The notes below the pieces were generated by a model that was not told the DNA's origin, made no database searches, and worked only from the letters and a program-made list of their open reading frames with translations. From Acidobacteriota bacterium (lineage in GTDB: Bacteria > Acidobacteriota > Terriglobia > Bryobacterales > Bryobacteraceae), in contig JAPKYZ010000021.1 in NCBI GenBank assembly GCA_026394055.1, positions 62,001 to 126,000 on the forward strand: a stretch of 64,000 nucleotides of DNA. The letters are read 5' to 3'. Position 1 is the first letter of the stretch. Each line of letters opens with the position of its first letter. A program made the position numbers and the translations under genes. Of this stretch, positions 9,101 through 16,181 are shown one piece after another.

Positions 9101-9511
9101 TCGCCCAACGGCACAACGCTGGCCTTTGTCACGCAGCGCGCCGATGCCACGGGCCAGAGCCCCTTCGCCTCGTTCAACGGAATCACCCCGGGTGAAGACT
9201 TTGGCGGCGCCAACAAGGGCCGCTACTGGTTCAACCCGAACGCCTTCTCCGCCACGCTGCCGCTGAAGTTCGGCACCTCCGGCCGCGACATCATCACCGC
9301 ACCCGCTTGGTGGAACTTCGACATTTCCGCCTTCAAGAACTTCACCATCAAAGAGGGCATCTCCGTGCAGTTCCGTGCGGAGGCCTTCAATGCGTTGAAC
9401 AACGTGAAGTTCTTCCCGCCGGATATGAACGTGGTGTCGCCCACCTTTGCGACGCTCCAAAGTGCGGACCGCCCGCGCGTGATGCAGCTGGGGCTCCGCT
9501 TGACCTTCTGA
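6197..9511 (+). CDS. Oar-type TonB-dependent receptor with carboxypeptidase-regulatory-like domain (1)
   Basis: This 1104-residue outer-membrane protein starts at ATG 6197, with AGGAGG seven bases ahead and a signal peptide ending about residue 33 (LLPNLSLAQ). Residues about 35-115 form a carboxypeptidase-regulatory-like beta domain (INGAVTDESGAGVPNAKALV). A plug region follows (NDLPLNGRNYITLGSLSPGV; VQEFKIQRNFFQAEFGNAPG), then a long beta barrel ending in the outer-membrane signature QLGLRLTF with terminal Phe. This architecture is the Oar type first named in Myxococcus and greatly expanded in Acidobacteria, where many copies probably import oligosaccharides or other large substrates using TonB energy. 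The ligand is not readable. Its neighbours are the Rrf2-like regulator and, convergently, a receiver gene. Confidence 0.93.
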   Translation: MNRSYVRAASARLILFTLAATLLPNLSLAQVNTSTINGAVTDESGAGVPNAKALVTLTATGQIREAMANGAGEFVVPQLAPGGYRISVTAPGFQTAVVENLTLAIAERATVNIVLKVGQTSDQVTVEASATPLLESETSSLSQTITRRTINDLPLNGRNYITLGSLSPGVIPQLPTGTGPSSFIASTTQRADRSLLVGGQRESSTSYLFDGVEMRNPRIGDSSITPSLDAVQEFKIQRNFFQAEFGNAPGIINVASRGGSNQFHGTAFEFLRNNAMDARNFFASTVEPFKRNQYGVAGGGYIKKDKIFFYGNWESFKQRLGVIQRGIFPTQSQLGGDFNGVASVINDPLTFDANANTRLPFAGNRVPATRINPISKNFFQYIPVVNAPTVNGANLTGSPVQRLDDDQFNLRGDWQISNKHSLFGRYSWQKAPLSPAALVPLGGALVDSKGISAVAQLTSSISPTIVNVVRASYTYMTLFGKQVTVDKNIAQDIGITGVSTAQVNWGVPNVGWQGYSGIGSNGLTQGNVLNNYQVTDGLTWIRGGHSIKTGYDIRQTRFLLNSDNGPRGSFTFNASYTASLNPTTGNPVANTGNGVADFLLGYPTNMSGAVGTSATHFTFFTHNLYLQDDWRVSKQLTINYGLRWEFVGPATPIEQEQSHVYGFDFRTGKQLFPTLGQIRPSIVSPDYKNFAPRLGFAYNPNWAPTVAIRAGAGIYYDQTQMNETQFTTNGPPVFTQQNRNATGRGLPEFEFGKNTLPVVVVPPVDANYITPAGTNLFATELDGRKPRVYMWTMSVQKSFWKDWVAEAAYVGSQGRRLSKRYNAYANVTPGVLYDVTPGVATQYPRLSGMLYSSLAGKSQFHGLNLKLERRFNNGFQLLMAHTYAKSIDTDSAGSFGSPNLNPANFQLDKGLSDFDIRNRWVTSLVYELPFGKGKAFLNSMGKAGNLVVGGWQLNTIASWQSGVHRSVTSPNGTTLAFVTQRADATGQSPFASFNGITPGEDFGGANKGRYWFNPNAFSATLPLKFGTSGRDIITAPAWWNFDISAFKNFTIKEGISVQFRAEAFNALNNVKFFPPDMNVVSPTFATLQSADRPRVMQLGLRLTF

Positions 9512-9528
9512 GGCGGACCCTGGAATCA

Positions 9529-9557
9529 GGAGGCTCGCTCATCGAAAGTGAGCCTCC
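9529..9557. terminator. Hairpin between convergent genes, possible two-way terminator
   Basis: An 8-bp inverted repeat (GGAGGCTC at 9529-9536, GAGCCTCC at 9550-9557) with a 13-base loop lies in the 65-base gap between the receptor stop and the receiver stop. There is no clear T tract on either side, so intrinsic termination is uncertain. Confidence 0.55.
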
Positions 9558-9576
9558 CTGGTCTTGAACTGGCGGC

Positions 9577-10050
9577 CTAGAGAAACGCCTTGATCAGCCG
9601 CGTTTGGATGTCTTTCAGCGAATCGTGGGCGTTGTCCAGGTCGCTGATCATCGCCTGAACTTGCCGCAGCAGCTGCGTGCGCTCGACGGCGCTGTTGACG
9701 ATCATCAGCAGCTGGGCGTTCTCCCAGGGCTTTTCGAGGTAATGGTAGAGCCCCACCGCGTTGATCGCCTGGATCGCACTGCCTTTGTCGGCGTGGCCGG
9801 TCAGCAGGACACGGGCGGCCTCGGGCTGCAGTTCTTTTGATTTGGCCAGCAGCTGGATGCCGTTCATCTGCGGCATCAGGTAGTCGCTCACTACCAGATC
9901 GACCGGGTGCGTTTCCAGGTGCCGGATCGCTTCAGCGGGGCTCAAGAATGTGTGGACGTTGCATTCCGTTTCGAGCATCAGCAGCGCTGAAACGCTGGTC
10001 AATACCATCTCTTCGTCGTCTACCAGAACGATCTCCGGTTGCGGGTTCAC
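9577..10050 (-). CDS. Single-domain response regulator (receiver)
   Basis: This 157-residue protein is essentially one CheY-like receiver. The acidic pocket is DDEE (residues 11-14), the phosphoacceptor Asp is residue 56 in VVSDYLMPQMNG, and Thr84 (LLTGHAD) and Lys107 (LEKPWE) are in place. A C-terminal helix (residues 115-157) carries no recognisable output domain. The sequence resembles receivers of the RpfG/HD-GYP type with the output part absent. The GTG start at 10048-10050 directly abuts the stop of the histidine kinase gene at 10051, so the two are almost certainly translated together and form a kinase-receiver pair. The output is likely protein-protein contact rather than DNA binding. 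Confidence 0.92.
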   Translation of the reverse strand: MNPQPEIVLVDDEEMVLTSVSALLMLETECNVHTFLSPAEAIRHLETHPVDLVVSDYLMPQMNGIQLLAKSKELQPEAARVLLTGHADKGSAIQAINAVGLYHYLEKPWENAQLLMIVNSAVERTQLLRQVQAMISDLDNAHDSLKDIQTRLIKAFL

Positions 10051-10833
10051 TTAGGGCTCCTTGGTCGTAATCGGAATGCGGATTTCAAATGTCGTGCCGC
10101 GGCCGAGCTCGCTCGTAAACGTTATCGTCCCACGATGCTGCTCGGTGATGATGCGGTAGGTGAGCGGCAGGCCCAGACCCGTCCCCACACCCAGCGCCTT
10201 GGTGGAAAACGCGGTGTGGAAGATCTTTTGCTTCACTTCGTCCGTCATGCCGGTGCCGGTATCGGCGATCGAAATCAGTACTTGATCACCTTCCACCGCC
10301 GTCCGCACCGTCACCTGGCCTTCCGCCTCAATGGCCTGCGCAGCGTTCACGAGCAGGTTCAACAGCGCCTGGCCGATCAGCTGCGGATTGCATTCCACCG
10401 GCGGCAGGTCGCCCAAATCGGTGATGAAGGCGATGCGGCGCTTGTACTCGCTGCCCACCAGCAGAATGGAATCTTCCACCAGCTGGTTGAGATGGGCCGG
10501 GCACAGGCCCTCTTCTTCGCCGCGCGCGTGCAGCTTCAGCCCTCGGATGACGCCCGAGATCCGCTGGCAGGCCATCCGATCCACCTGGACCAGATTGCGC
10601 ATCATCTTGAGCAACGCCAAAGCCTTCGGCGGACCCCCAGCGCCCAGCTGAGCTTCGATGGCTTCGAGCGATCGTTCCATCACATCGATGTTTGAAAAGA
10701 TGGAGGCGATCGGCGTGTTGATCTCATGGATCACGCCCGCGGCCAGTTGGGCCAATACGGCGTCTTTTGAAAGCGCGGCCACCTGCGCCCGCAGGCGCTC
10801 CAGTTCGAATTCGGTGGCGGCGGCCGGTTCCAT
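10051..10833 (-). CDS. Soluble sensor histidine kinase
   Basis: The 260-residue kinase has no membrane segment and no long sensor region. A short N-terminal coiled coil (FELERLRAQVAALSK) leads to the H box AAGVIHEINTP with His36. The HATPase domain has an N box (LLNLLVNAAQAIEAEG), a G1 box (ADTGTGM), an F box (KIFHTAFSTK) and an intact G2 box (GVGTGLGLPLTYRII). Lacking its own sensor, it probably takes its signal from a partner, and the genes directly upstream encode a cyclic-nucleotide-binding-fold protein and a membrane transporter-like protein. The stop abuts the receiver start, and only two bases separate it from the upstream gene. Phosphotransfer to the adjacent receiver is inferred. Confidence 0.92.
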   Translation of the reverse strand: MEPAAATEFELERLRAQVAALSKDAVLAQLAAGVIHEINTPIASIFSNIDVMERSLEAIEAQLGAGGPPKALALLKMMRNLVQVDRMACQRISGVIRGLKLHARGEEEGLCPAHLNQLVEDSILLVGSEYKRRIAFITDLGDLPPVECNPQLIGQALLNLLVNAAQAIEAEGQVTVRTAVEGDQVLISIADTGTGMTDEVKQKIFHTAFSTKALGVGTGLGLPLTYRIITEQHRGTITFTSELGRGTTFEIRIPITTKEP

Positions 10834-10835
10834 CG

Positions 10836-11258
10836 CTAGTTCCCAGCCAGTTGGCGGAAGCGGCGGACCAGCGTGGTGAAGATGGCGGCCGTGATCTGCA
10901 TGTTGTCGCTCAGCAGATCATAAAAGTCACCGCGGCCGATCTTCAGTAGCAGCACGTCGGTTTCGGCCCGAGCCTCCACCGGCATCGGCTCCGGATCAAA
11001 CAATGCCCAGGAGCCCAGCACTTCGCCTTGCTTGGCCGTGTGGATCACCTCCGTACCGCGGACCAGGGAAACGTCGCCATCGAGAATGACGTAGAGCGAA
11101 TCCACTTCGCGCTTCGGCTCGAGAATCGTGCGGCCCGGAGCGATGTGCACCTGATGGGCAATCGAGGCGATGCGGGAGAGCTGCTCGCCCGACAGGTTCT
11201 TAAAGAGGTCCACCGCTTCCAGTGCGATGACTTTTTCGACGATGTTTAGTTCGGCCAT
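10836..11258 (-). CDS. Cyclic-nucleotide-binding-fold (CAP_ED) protein, likely non-canonical ligand site
   Basis: The ATG at 11258 (MAELNIVEKVIAL) gives 140 residues and a 13-base overlap with the upstream gene. A longer frame to 11375 exists but would overlap that gene far more. The fold is recognisable from LFKNLSGEQLSRIASIAHQV, then PGRTILEPKREVDSLYVILDGDVSLVR and VLLLKIGRGDFYDLLSDN. In the phosphate-binding cassette the usual Gly-Glu-x-Ala-Leu ... Pro-Arg-x-Ala is here GSWALFDPEPMPVEA, so the Glu and Arg that hold cAMP or cGMP are absent. It has no DNA-binding domain. Homologous domains are sometimes fused to HEAT-repeat transporter-like proteins; here it is a separate gene. A protein-contact or altered-ligand role is inferred. 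Confidence 0.85.
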   Translation of the reverse strand: MAELNIVEKVIALEAVDLFKNLSGEQLSRIASIAHQVHIAPGRTILEPKREVDSLYVILDGDVSLVRGTEVIHTAKQGEVLGSWALFDPEPMPVEARAETDVLLLKIGRGDFYDLLSDNMQITAAIFTTLVRRFRQLAGN

Positions 11259-13972
11259 GCGGCAATCAGGCGGTCCACTTCCAAGCCTGCCTTTCCATTG
11301 AGCGACAGGACATCCGCCTTCAAGGATGACATCTTCAACTCCGTGGCGGCGGCAATGGCGCAGCAGACCAGCCACGGGTCACCGGACCCGATCAGCTCCC
11401 GCAGGGCCGATTCCAGGGTGTGGCGTTGAATGCCATAGAGATCCTTTGCCCGGTCCAGGACGCGGGAGTGATCGTCCAGCAAGGGCATCAGATAGCGCTT
11501 CGCGTCGCGGTCGACCACCGAATCCAGGAACTCGATAGCGGCGGAATGATCTTCCGACGAACGGCCCTTCAGCGCCCGGTGCGCGGCATGGATCTCGGCC
11601 GCCGGATACCGCAGGCCCAGCAACTGGAACAGCCGCAACAGCGTGGTGCTCAACCGTTCTTCCAGCGTCGAAGCCAGCAAGCGCGTAGCGCCAGTAGCGG
11701 AGGTCTGTTGGCGGAACGGGTCAATGGCGGCGGACAGCACGTAGTAACGCTTCGCTTCGTCGAGGATCTCGCGATCCACCACAGCGGGGCCGAAGCTGAG
11801 TTCGGGTGCCGCGCGGCGCAGGCGGGAGAGTGCTTCCACGACGGCCGCGCGAAGGCTCAGGTCTGGCACCGAAAGCGCGGCCATCAGTTCATCGGCGGCA
11901 CGCTGATCCCGCATATGTTCCAGCGCCCGCGGAATGCGGCGGCGGATGTTGGCCGGAAGCTGCGGGTCCTCCAGCAGGTCACGCAGCGTGCCCGCAATGG
12001 TGGAGCCATAGTTGGCCAGCGCATCCAGCGCCGGTCCCCGCAACTGGCTATCGGCCAGCCGCTGCACAATGGCCTCCAGATAGTGGCGCTTGCGGAGCAG
12101 GCCCGCCGTCATCAGCGCCGCCTCGGCAACCCCGGCTTGACCATCGGCCAGCAGCGAATGCAGCAGCGGCGTGCCGGTGTCGCCCAGGGTCCGCAGCGCA
12201 ATGGCGGCCAGGCGGCGCTTGGCGGCGTCCGGGCTGGAGGCGAGCGAACTCACCCAGTCCAGCGTGAGCGATTCCGCCGGCTGCACCGCCAGCGCGGCTT
12301 CGGCCACGATGCTCGAAGGATGGTTCAAGAGCCGCAAAGCCAAATCCCGGCGCTCCGGCGAAACGGCGAGAGCGTAGTCCACCGCCGGCTTGATGGAGGG
12401 CGTCGTCGCGCCGGCCCGGGCGTTGCGGATCTCAGCCAGCGCCTGTGGCAGCAAGCTTTCGTCGCCCGCCTTTTCGGCCAACGCAAACACCCGCGCCCGG
12501 ACATCGGGGAACCGGCTGCCCGCTAGTGTTGTGGCCAGCGGCACCGCGTCATAACCTTCGGTTTCCCCCAGCAGCCGCAGTGCGTACGCCGACTGGCGAG
12601 CATTGTCGCCGCGAGCGGTATGCTCCAGTAGCGCGATCACCTGCGGGTCACTCACGGAAATGCGGATCTCGTCGAAATCGAGCGTTCGGGATTCCAGGCG
12701 CCGCCGCACACTGCGTAGATATTCGCGCTGGGCCATCCAAGCAAGCACGCTCCAGCTAGCGGTGAAGAACAAGATCACCAGCGACAGTTCACGCGGCTTC
12801 ACGGCCAACCACACGGTGAACACCTGCAGAAAGAGCCCACCAAAGCCGCGGCCGAAACGGTCGACAAAGATGTCGAGGAAGGCCTTGGTGCGATTACGTA
12901 AGTCGAGCGGAAGCGGCAGATAGAGCAGTTCCATGCCGGTGCGGTTGAAGGTGTAGCGGGTGGCCGCCTCCGTCAAGCGCGCCAGCGACGTGGAGAGCAC
13001 CCCCGGCGCAAAGAAGATGCCGAGCGAGGTGAGCGAGATCGTGATCGGCATGATCTGCAACACGCCCCCCACGCCCACCCAACGCACCACCGCCGCCGTC
13101 AAGAAGAACTGAAAGACAAAATTGACCAGGTTCAGGTAGATGCCATTGAACGACCCCATAAAGGCGGTCAGCTCGCGGCCCTTGAACTGCGATTTGGCGA
13201 AGACCTGGAACTGGTATTCCACCGTCACGTCCACGATGAAGGTGAGCAGCACAATGCCCACAATCACCTGCAGGTGGCGATAGTGGCGGATGTCGCGCAT
13301 GATGTCGCCAAAGCGGAAGGTCTCCTCCGGCTCGTCTTCGTGCGCTTTGGCCTTTTCCAGATTCACGCCCGGCACCCGGAGCAAGCCCACAAACATCAGG
13401 TACGCCAGCAGCGTCACCAGAGCCGAGAAGTAGATCAGGTTGTTCTCGCCGATCATGGTGACCGCAAAGGCGGTGAAGCTGCCGCCGAAACCCGCGCCAA
13501 TCACGCTGCCCAGGCCCAACATGCCGTAGAGCCGCTTGGCTTCGCGCGTATTGAAGACGTTGGCGGCCAGCACCCAGCCCTGGGTGACCATCATGATCGA
13601 AAACATGCTCACCCAGATGTTGAAAACATAGTAGGTCCACACCCACTGGAACTTGATCAAGTACCCCATCAGCACCGTGAAGGCGATGGAGAAGAACGTC
13701 GCGGCGTTCACCGCGGCCTTCAGCGAGATCTGCATGGTGACGCGCGAATAGACGTAGGCCAGCAGGCCGCCGACGGGTGCGATCAACATGTACAAACCAG
13801 GGAGTTTGTCCGGGTCCATCCGGTCGACAAACAACGCGCGGGAGACCGGCTTCAGAATGTAGTACGCGAACAGAACGAACATCAAGTACAGGCTGACGAA
13901 CAACGTCCGGCCGTACTCACCTTCGCGGACATCCAGGAAACTTCGGCGGAATCGACTGAGCTGAGCCAGCAT
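11246..13972 (-). CDS. NTT (ATP/ADP translocase)-like membrane protein with C-terminal HEAT repeats
   Basis: The start is placed at ATG 13972 (MLAQLSRFRRSFLDV), giving 908 residues. The N-terminal half, to about residue 420, is a multi-span membrane domain (YGRTLFVSLYLMFVLFAYYI, ILKPVSRALFVDRM; later GAGFGGSFTAFAVTMIG) resembling the Npt1/Npt2 nucleotide-transporter family. The C-terminal half, about residues 450-800, is a chain of short helical repeats of HEAT type (for example ARQSAYALRLLGETEGYDAV). Rickettsial and chlamydial members exchange ATP and ADP; free-living homologues with HEAT domains have unknown roles. It heads an operon with a cNMP-fold protein, a kinase and a receiver, so a sensory role is plausible. 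Only 35 bases separate it from the divergent kinase gene. Confidence 0.8.
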   Translation of the reverse strand: MLAQLSRFRRSFLDVREGEYGRTLFVSLYLMFVLFAYYILKPVSRALFVDRMDPDKLPGLYMLIAPVGGLLAYVYSRVTMQISLKAAVNAATFFSIAFTVLMGYLIKFQWVWTYYVFNIWVSMFSIMMVTQGWVLAANVFNTREAKRLYGMLGLGSVIGAGFGGSFTAFAVTMIGENNLIYFSALVTLLAYLMFVGLLRVPGVNLEKAKAHEDEPEETFRFGDIMRDIRHYRHLQVIVGIVLLTFIVDVTVEYQFQVFAKSQFKGRELTAFMGSFNGIYLNLVNFVFQFFLTAAVVRWVGVGGVLQIMPITISLTSLGIFFAPGVLSTSLARLTEAATRYTFNRTGMELLYLPLPLDLRNRTKAFLDIFVDRFGRGFGGLFLQVFTVWLAVKPRELSLVILFFTASWSVLAWMAQREYLRSVRRRLESRTLDFDEIRISVSDPQVIALLEHTARGDNARQSAYALRLLGETEGYDAVPLATTLAGSRFPDVRARVFALAEKAGDESLLPQALAEIRNARAGATTPSIKPAVDYALAVSPERRDLALRLLNHPSSIVAEAALAVQPAESLTLDWVSSLASSPDAAKRRLAAIALRTLGDTGTPLLHSLLADGQAGVAEAALMTAGLLRKRHYLEAIVQRLADSQLRGPALDALANYGSTIAGTLRDLLEDPQLPANIRRRIPRALEHMRDQRAADELMAALSVPDLSLRAAVVEALSRLRRAAPELSFGPAVVDREILDEAKRYYVLSAAIDPFRQQTSATGATRLLASTLEERLSTTLLRLFQLLGLRYPAAEIHAAHRALKGRSSEDHSAAIEFLDSVVDRDAKRYLMPLLDDHSRVLDRAKDLYGIQRHTLESALRELIGSGDPWLVCCAIAAATELKMSSLKADVLSLNGKAGLEVDRLIAAWPN

Positions 13973-14007
13973 AGTATCAGGGGGACCAGACCGCACGCCA
14001 GTGTAGC

Positions 14008-15435
14008 ATGGAGCCTATGCGTAAACCCGCAATGATGGCGGCTCTCGGCCACTACCTGGCCCCCGGCGCCGCCGAGCAGGATGAGGGCTTCCGCGAGGAG
14101 ATTTTCAATCAGAGCCATCACGGCCTGCGCATGATCGCGGCCTTAACCGCCGGCGGAGCACTGCTGCTGATGGCCGGCTGGTGGCTGCTCTATCCGCATG
14201 GAAAGTCGACGGCGGCACGCCTGTGGGCCGACCTGCTGATCATCTCGTTGGGCGGGCTGGGGCTGGGCCTGTCAAAGTGGACGGCAATCTATGAGCGGAC
14301 CCGCCTGGCCGCCTTGCTGCTGCTGCAACTGACGGCGGCCTGCCTGATCGGCGCGTCGCTCTATTTGAGCTCAGTCGAGCCTGCGGCCGAGGACTTTGTC
14401 GCCTCCCAAATGACGCTCACCGTCTTGATCGCCGTGGTCGCCTTGCCGCTGCGCCCGGTGCAGACGTTGCTGCATTGCGCCGGGATCATGGCGGTGTACG
14501 GCGCCGCCGTCGCGGTCGCGGCCCAAACGTTTCTTCCCGGAGCCACGGCGCGGCCGGAGTACTTCCTGTTCATGGCGGTGATGGCGTCGCTGGCGGTAGT
14601 ACTGTCGGCGACGATGTACGCCGAGCGGCGGAACCTCTACTTTGGCCAAATGAAGACGTTGCAGGCCGTGGGCGATCTGCGGCGCACCCAGCAGCAGTTG
14701 GTGCGGTCAGAAAGTGCGGCCTCGATGGCGCGACTGGCGGCGGCGATCAGCCATGAGCTGAACACGCCGGTGGGAGCGCTCAAGAGCAGCGTCGACACGT
14801 TGCTGCTGTTGGCCTCACGCCAGGCCACCGCGCCGCCGGAGCAGATGCCGCGTCTGGTGAAGCTGCAGGCCGATCTGCGCCGCTCCATCCAGGAATCGGC
14901 CACCCGCTTGCAGGAGATCGCCGCTCGCGTGGCCCGGTTTACGAATCTCGACCAGGCGGAAGTGCAGCAGATCGGGCTGGCGGAGGCTCTGGGCGACGTG
15001 CTGGATCTGCTGCGGTCCAAGGTGCCGGCGGGCGTCGAGATGCGGCGGGAGTTTTCGGATGTGCCCCGCCTGGTGGGGAACCCGCAGCAGATCAGCGCGG
15101 TGTTCTATGACCTGGTGCACAACTCGCTGCGCGCGGTGGGCGATGCCGGACGGGTGACCCTGCGGCTCCGCATCCGCTCCGGGGCCGTGGAGGTGGAGAT
15201 CGAAGACACCGGCCGCGGCATTGCGCGCGACAAGCTGGCCCACATCTTTGAGCCGGGCTTCGAAGAAAGCGCCGGCCGCATGTCCACCGGCAACTGGAGC
15301 ATGTTCACCGCCCGTCAGGTAATTCGCGAGCACGGCGGGGAGATCATGATCGAAAGCGAAGCCGGAGCCTGGACGCGGGTGATCGTGCAGTTGCCCGTGG
15401 GTCCGGCAAGCGGCAGGATAAACAGCGGCGCCTAG
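14008..15435 (+). CDS. Membrane sensor histidine kinase with atypical G2 box
   Basis: The 475-residue protein has about six hydrophobic spans in residues 40-205 (GALLLMAGWWLLYPHG; TLTVLIAVVALPLRPVQTLL) and no periplasmic ligand domain. A coiled stretch then leads to the H box AAAISHELNTPVGALKSSV. The catalytic domain has an N box (VFYDLVHNSLRAVGDAG) and a G1 box (EDTGRGIARDKLAHIFEPGF). The G2 box, normally GxGLGL, is replaced by STGNWSMFTARQV, which may affect nucleotide-lid closure. ATG 14017 is an alternative start. It is divergent from the transporter-like gene with a 35-base gap, and no receiver lies on its strand, so the receiver at 9577 is a possible shared partner. That link is inference. 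Confidence 0.88.
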   Translation: MEPMRKPAMMAALGHYLAPGAAEQDEGFREEIFNQSHHGLRMIAALTAGGALLLMAGWWLLYPHGKSTAARLWADLLIISLGGLGLGLSKWTAIYERTRLAALLLLQLTAACLIGASLYLSSVEPAAEDFVASQMTLTVLIAVVALPLRPVQTLLHCAGIMAVYGAAVAVAAQTFLPGATARPEYFLFMAVMASLAVVLSATMYAERRNLYFGQMKTLQAVGDLRRTQQQLVRSESAASMARLAAAISHELNTPVGALKSSVDTLLLLASRQATAPPEQMPRLVKLQADLRRSIQESATRLQEIAARVARFTNLDQAEVQQIGLAEALGDVLDLLRSKVPAGVEMRREFSDVPRLVGNPQQISAVFYDLVHNSLRAVGDAGRVTLRLRIRSGAVEVEIEDTGRGIARDKLAHIFEPGFEESAGRMSTGNWSMFTARQVIREHGGEIMIESEAGAWTRVIVQLPVGPASGRINSGA

Positions 15436-16181
15436 ATCCCCAGCACTTCCTTCAGCTCTTTCACCCGATCCCGCGCCACAGTCAACTCCGAGCGTTTGGC
15501 ATCTTTCAGCCGTACCAGCATCCGGCCACCGAAGTAGGTGTGGAGCTCGTGAATATAGGCCAGGTTCAAGATGGTGGAGCGGTGGATGCGGATGAAGCGT
15601 TTAGGGTCCAGCTTGGCTTCCATCTCGGCGATGGTCGCATCGATCATGTAGTTCTTGGTTTCGGTGGCGGCGTAGGTTAGCTTGTCTTCGGCGAAGAAGT
15701 GGGTGACGCGCGAGAGATCGACAAACTCGACGCGGTCGCCGATCTTGGAGGCCACGCGCTCCGGGTAGGCGGGCTTTTGGTCGGTCAGCAGCTGGCGCAA
15801 CACCTGGGAGAGATCAGGCACGGGCGCGGCCGCGGGGCGCGAGGCTAGTTTGCGGAGGGCACGGTGCAACTGAGCAGGCTCGATGGGCTTCAGCAGATAG
15901 TCCACCGAATTCACGTCGAATGCCTGGAGCGCGTATTGGTTGTAGGCCGTGGTGAAGACCACCAGCGGCTGTGGCTCCAGGCGGGCCAGCATCTCAAAGC
16001 CGGTCAAGCCGGGCATCTGGATATCGAGAAACAGGACGTCGGGCTTCAGCCGCGGCAGCTGCTCCAGCGCCTCCACGGGATCGGTGGAGCGGCCGACAAT
16101 CTCCACCTGACCGGCCTCCTCAAGCAGCCGTTCCAGTCGCCGCAACGCCAGCGGCTCATCATCTAGGAGATACGCGCGCAT
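15432..16181 (-). CDS. LytTR-family response regulator
   Basis: This 249-residue protein has a receiver with acidic pocket LLDDEPLALRRL, phosphoacceptor Asp53 in FLDIQMPGLTG, Thr77-Thr78 and Lys98 in DYLLKPIEPAQLHRAL. Residues about 140-245 form a LytTR DNA-binding domain (RFIRIHRSTILNLAYIHELH; GGRMLVRLKDAKRSELTVAR). LytTR regulators bind direct repeats upstream of targets, often genes for extracellular or cell-envelope functions. The start overlaps the kinase gene by 19 bases, a sign of tight co-translation. Its stop overlaps the convergent kinase gene (ending 15435) by four bases. Targets are unknown, and no repeated operator was seen nearby. Confidence 0.94.
   Translation of the reverse strand: MRAYLLDDEPLALRRLERLLEEAGQVEIVGRSTDPVEALEQLPRLKPDVLFLDIQMPGLTGFEMLARLEPQPLVVFTTAYNQYALQAFDVNSVDYLLKPIEPAQLHRALRKLASRPAAAPVPDLSQVLRQLLTDQKPAYPERVASKIGDRVEFVDLSRVTHFFAEDKLTYAATETKNYMIDATIAEMEAKLDPKRFIRIHRSTILNLAYIHELHTYFGGRMLVRLKDAKRSELTVARDRVKELKEVLGI

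Noticed and set aside
11259-11375. N-terminal extension of the cNMP-fold protein
   Set aside because: It would lie inside the HEAT-repeat gene in another frame and adds residues without family similarity.
11420-12526. Plus-strand frame of 368 codons
   Set aside because: It is antisense to the HEAT-repeat region of the transporter-like gene and shows no domain pattern.
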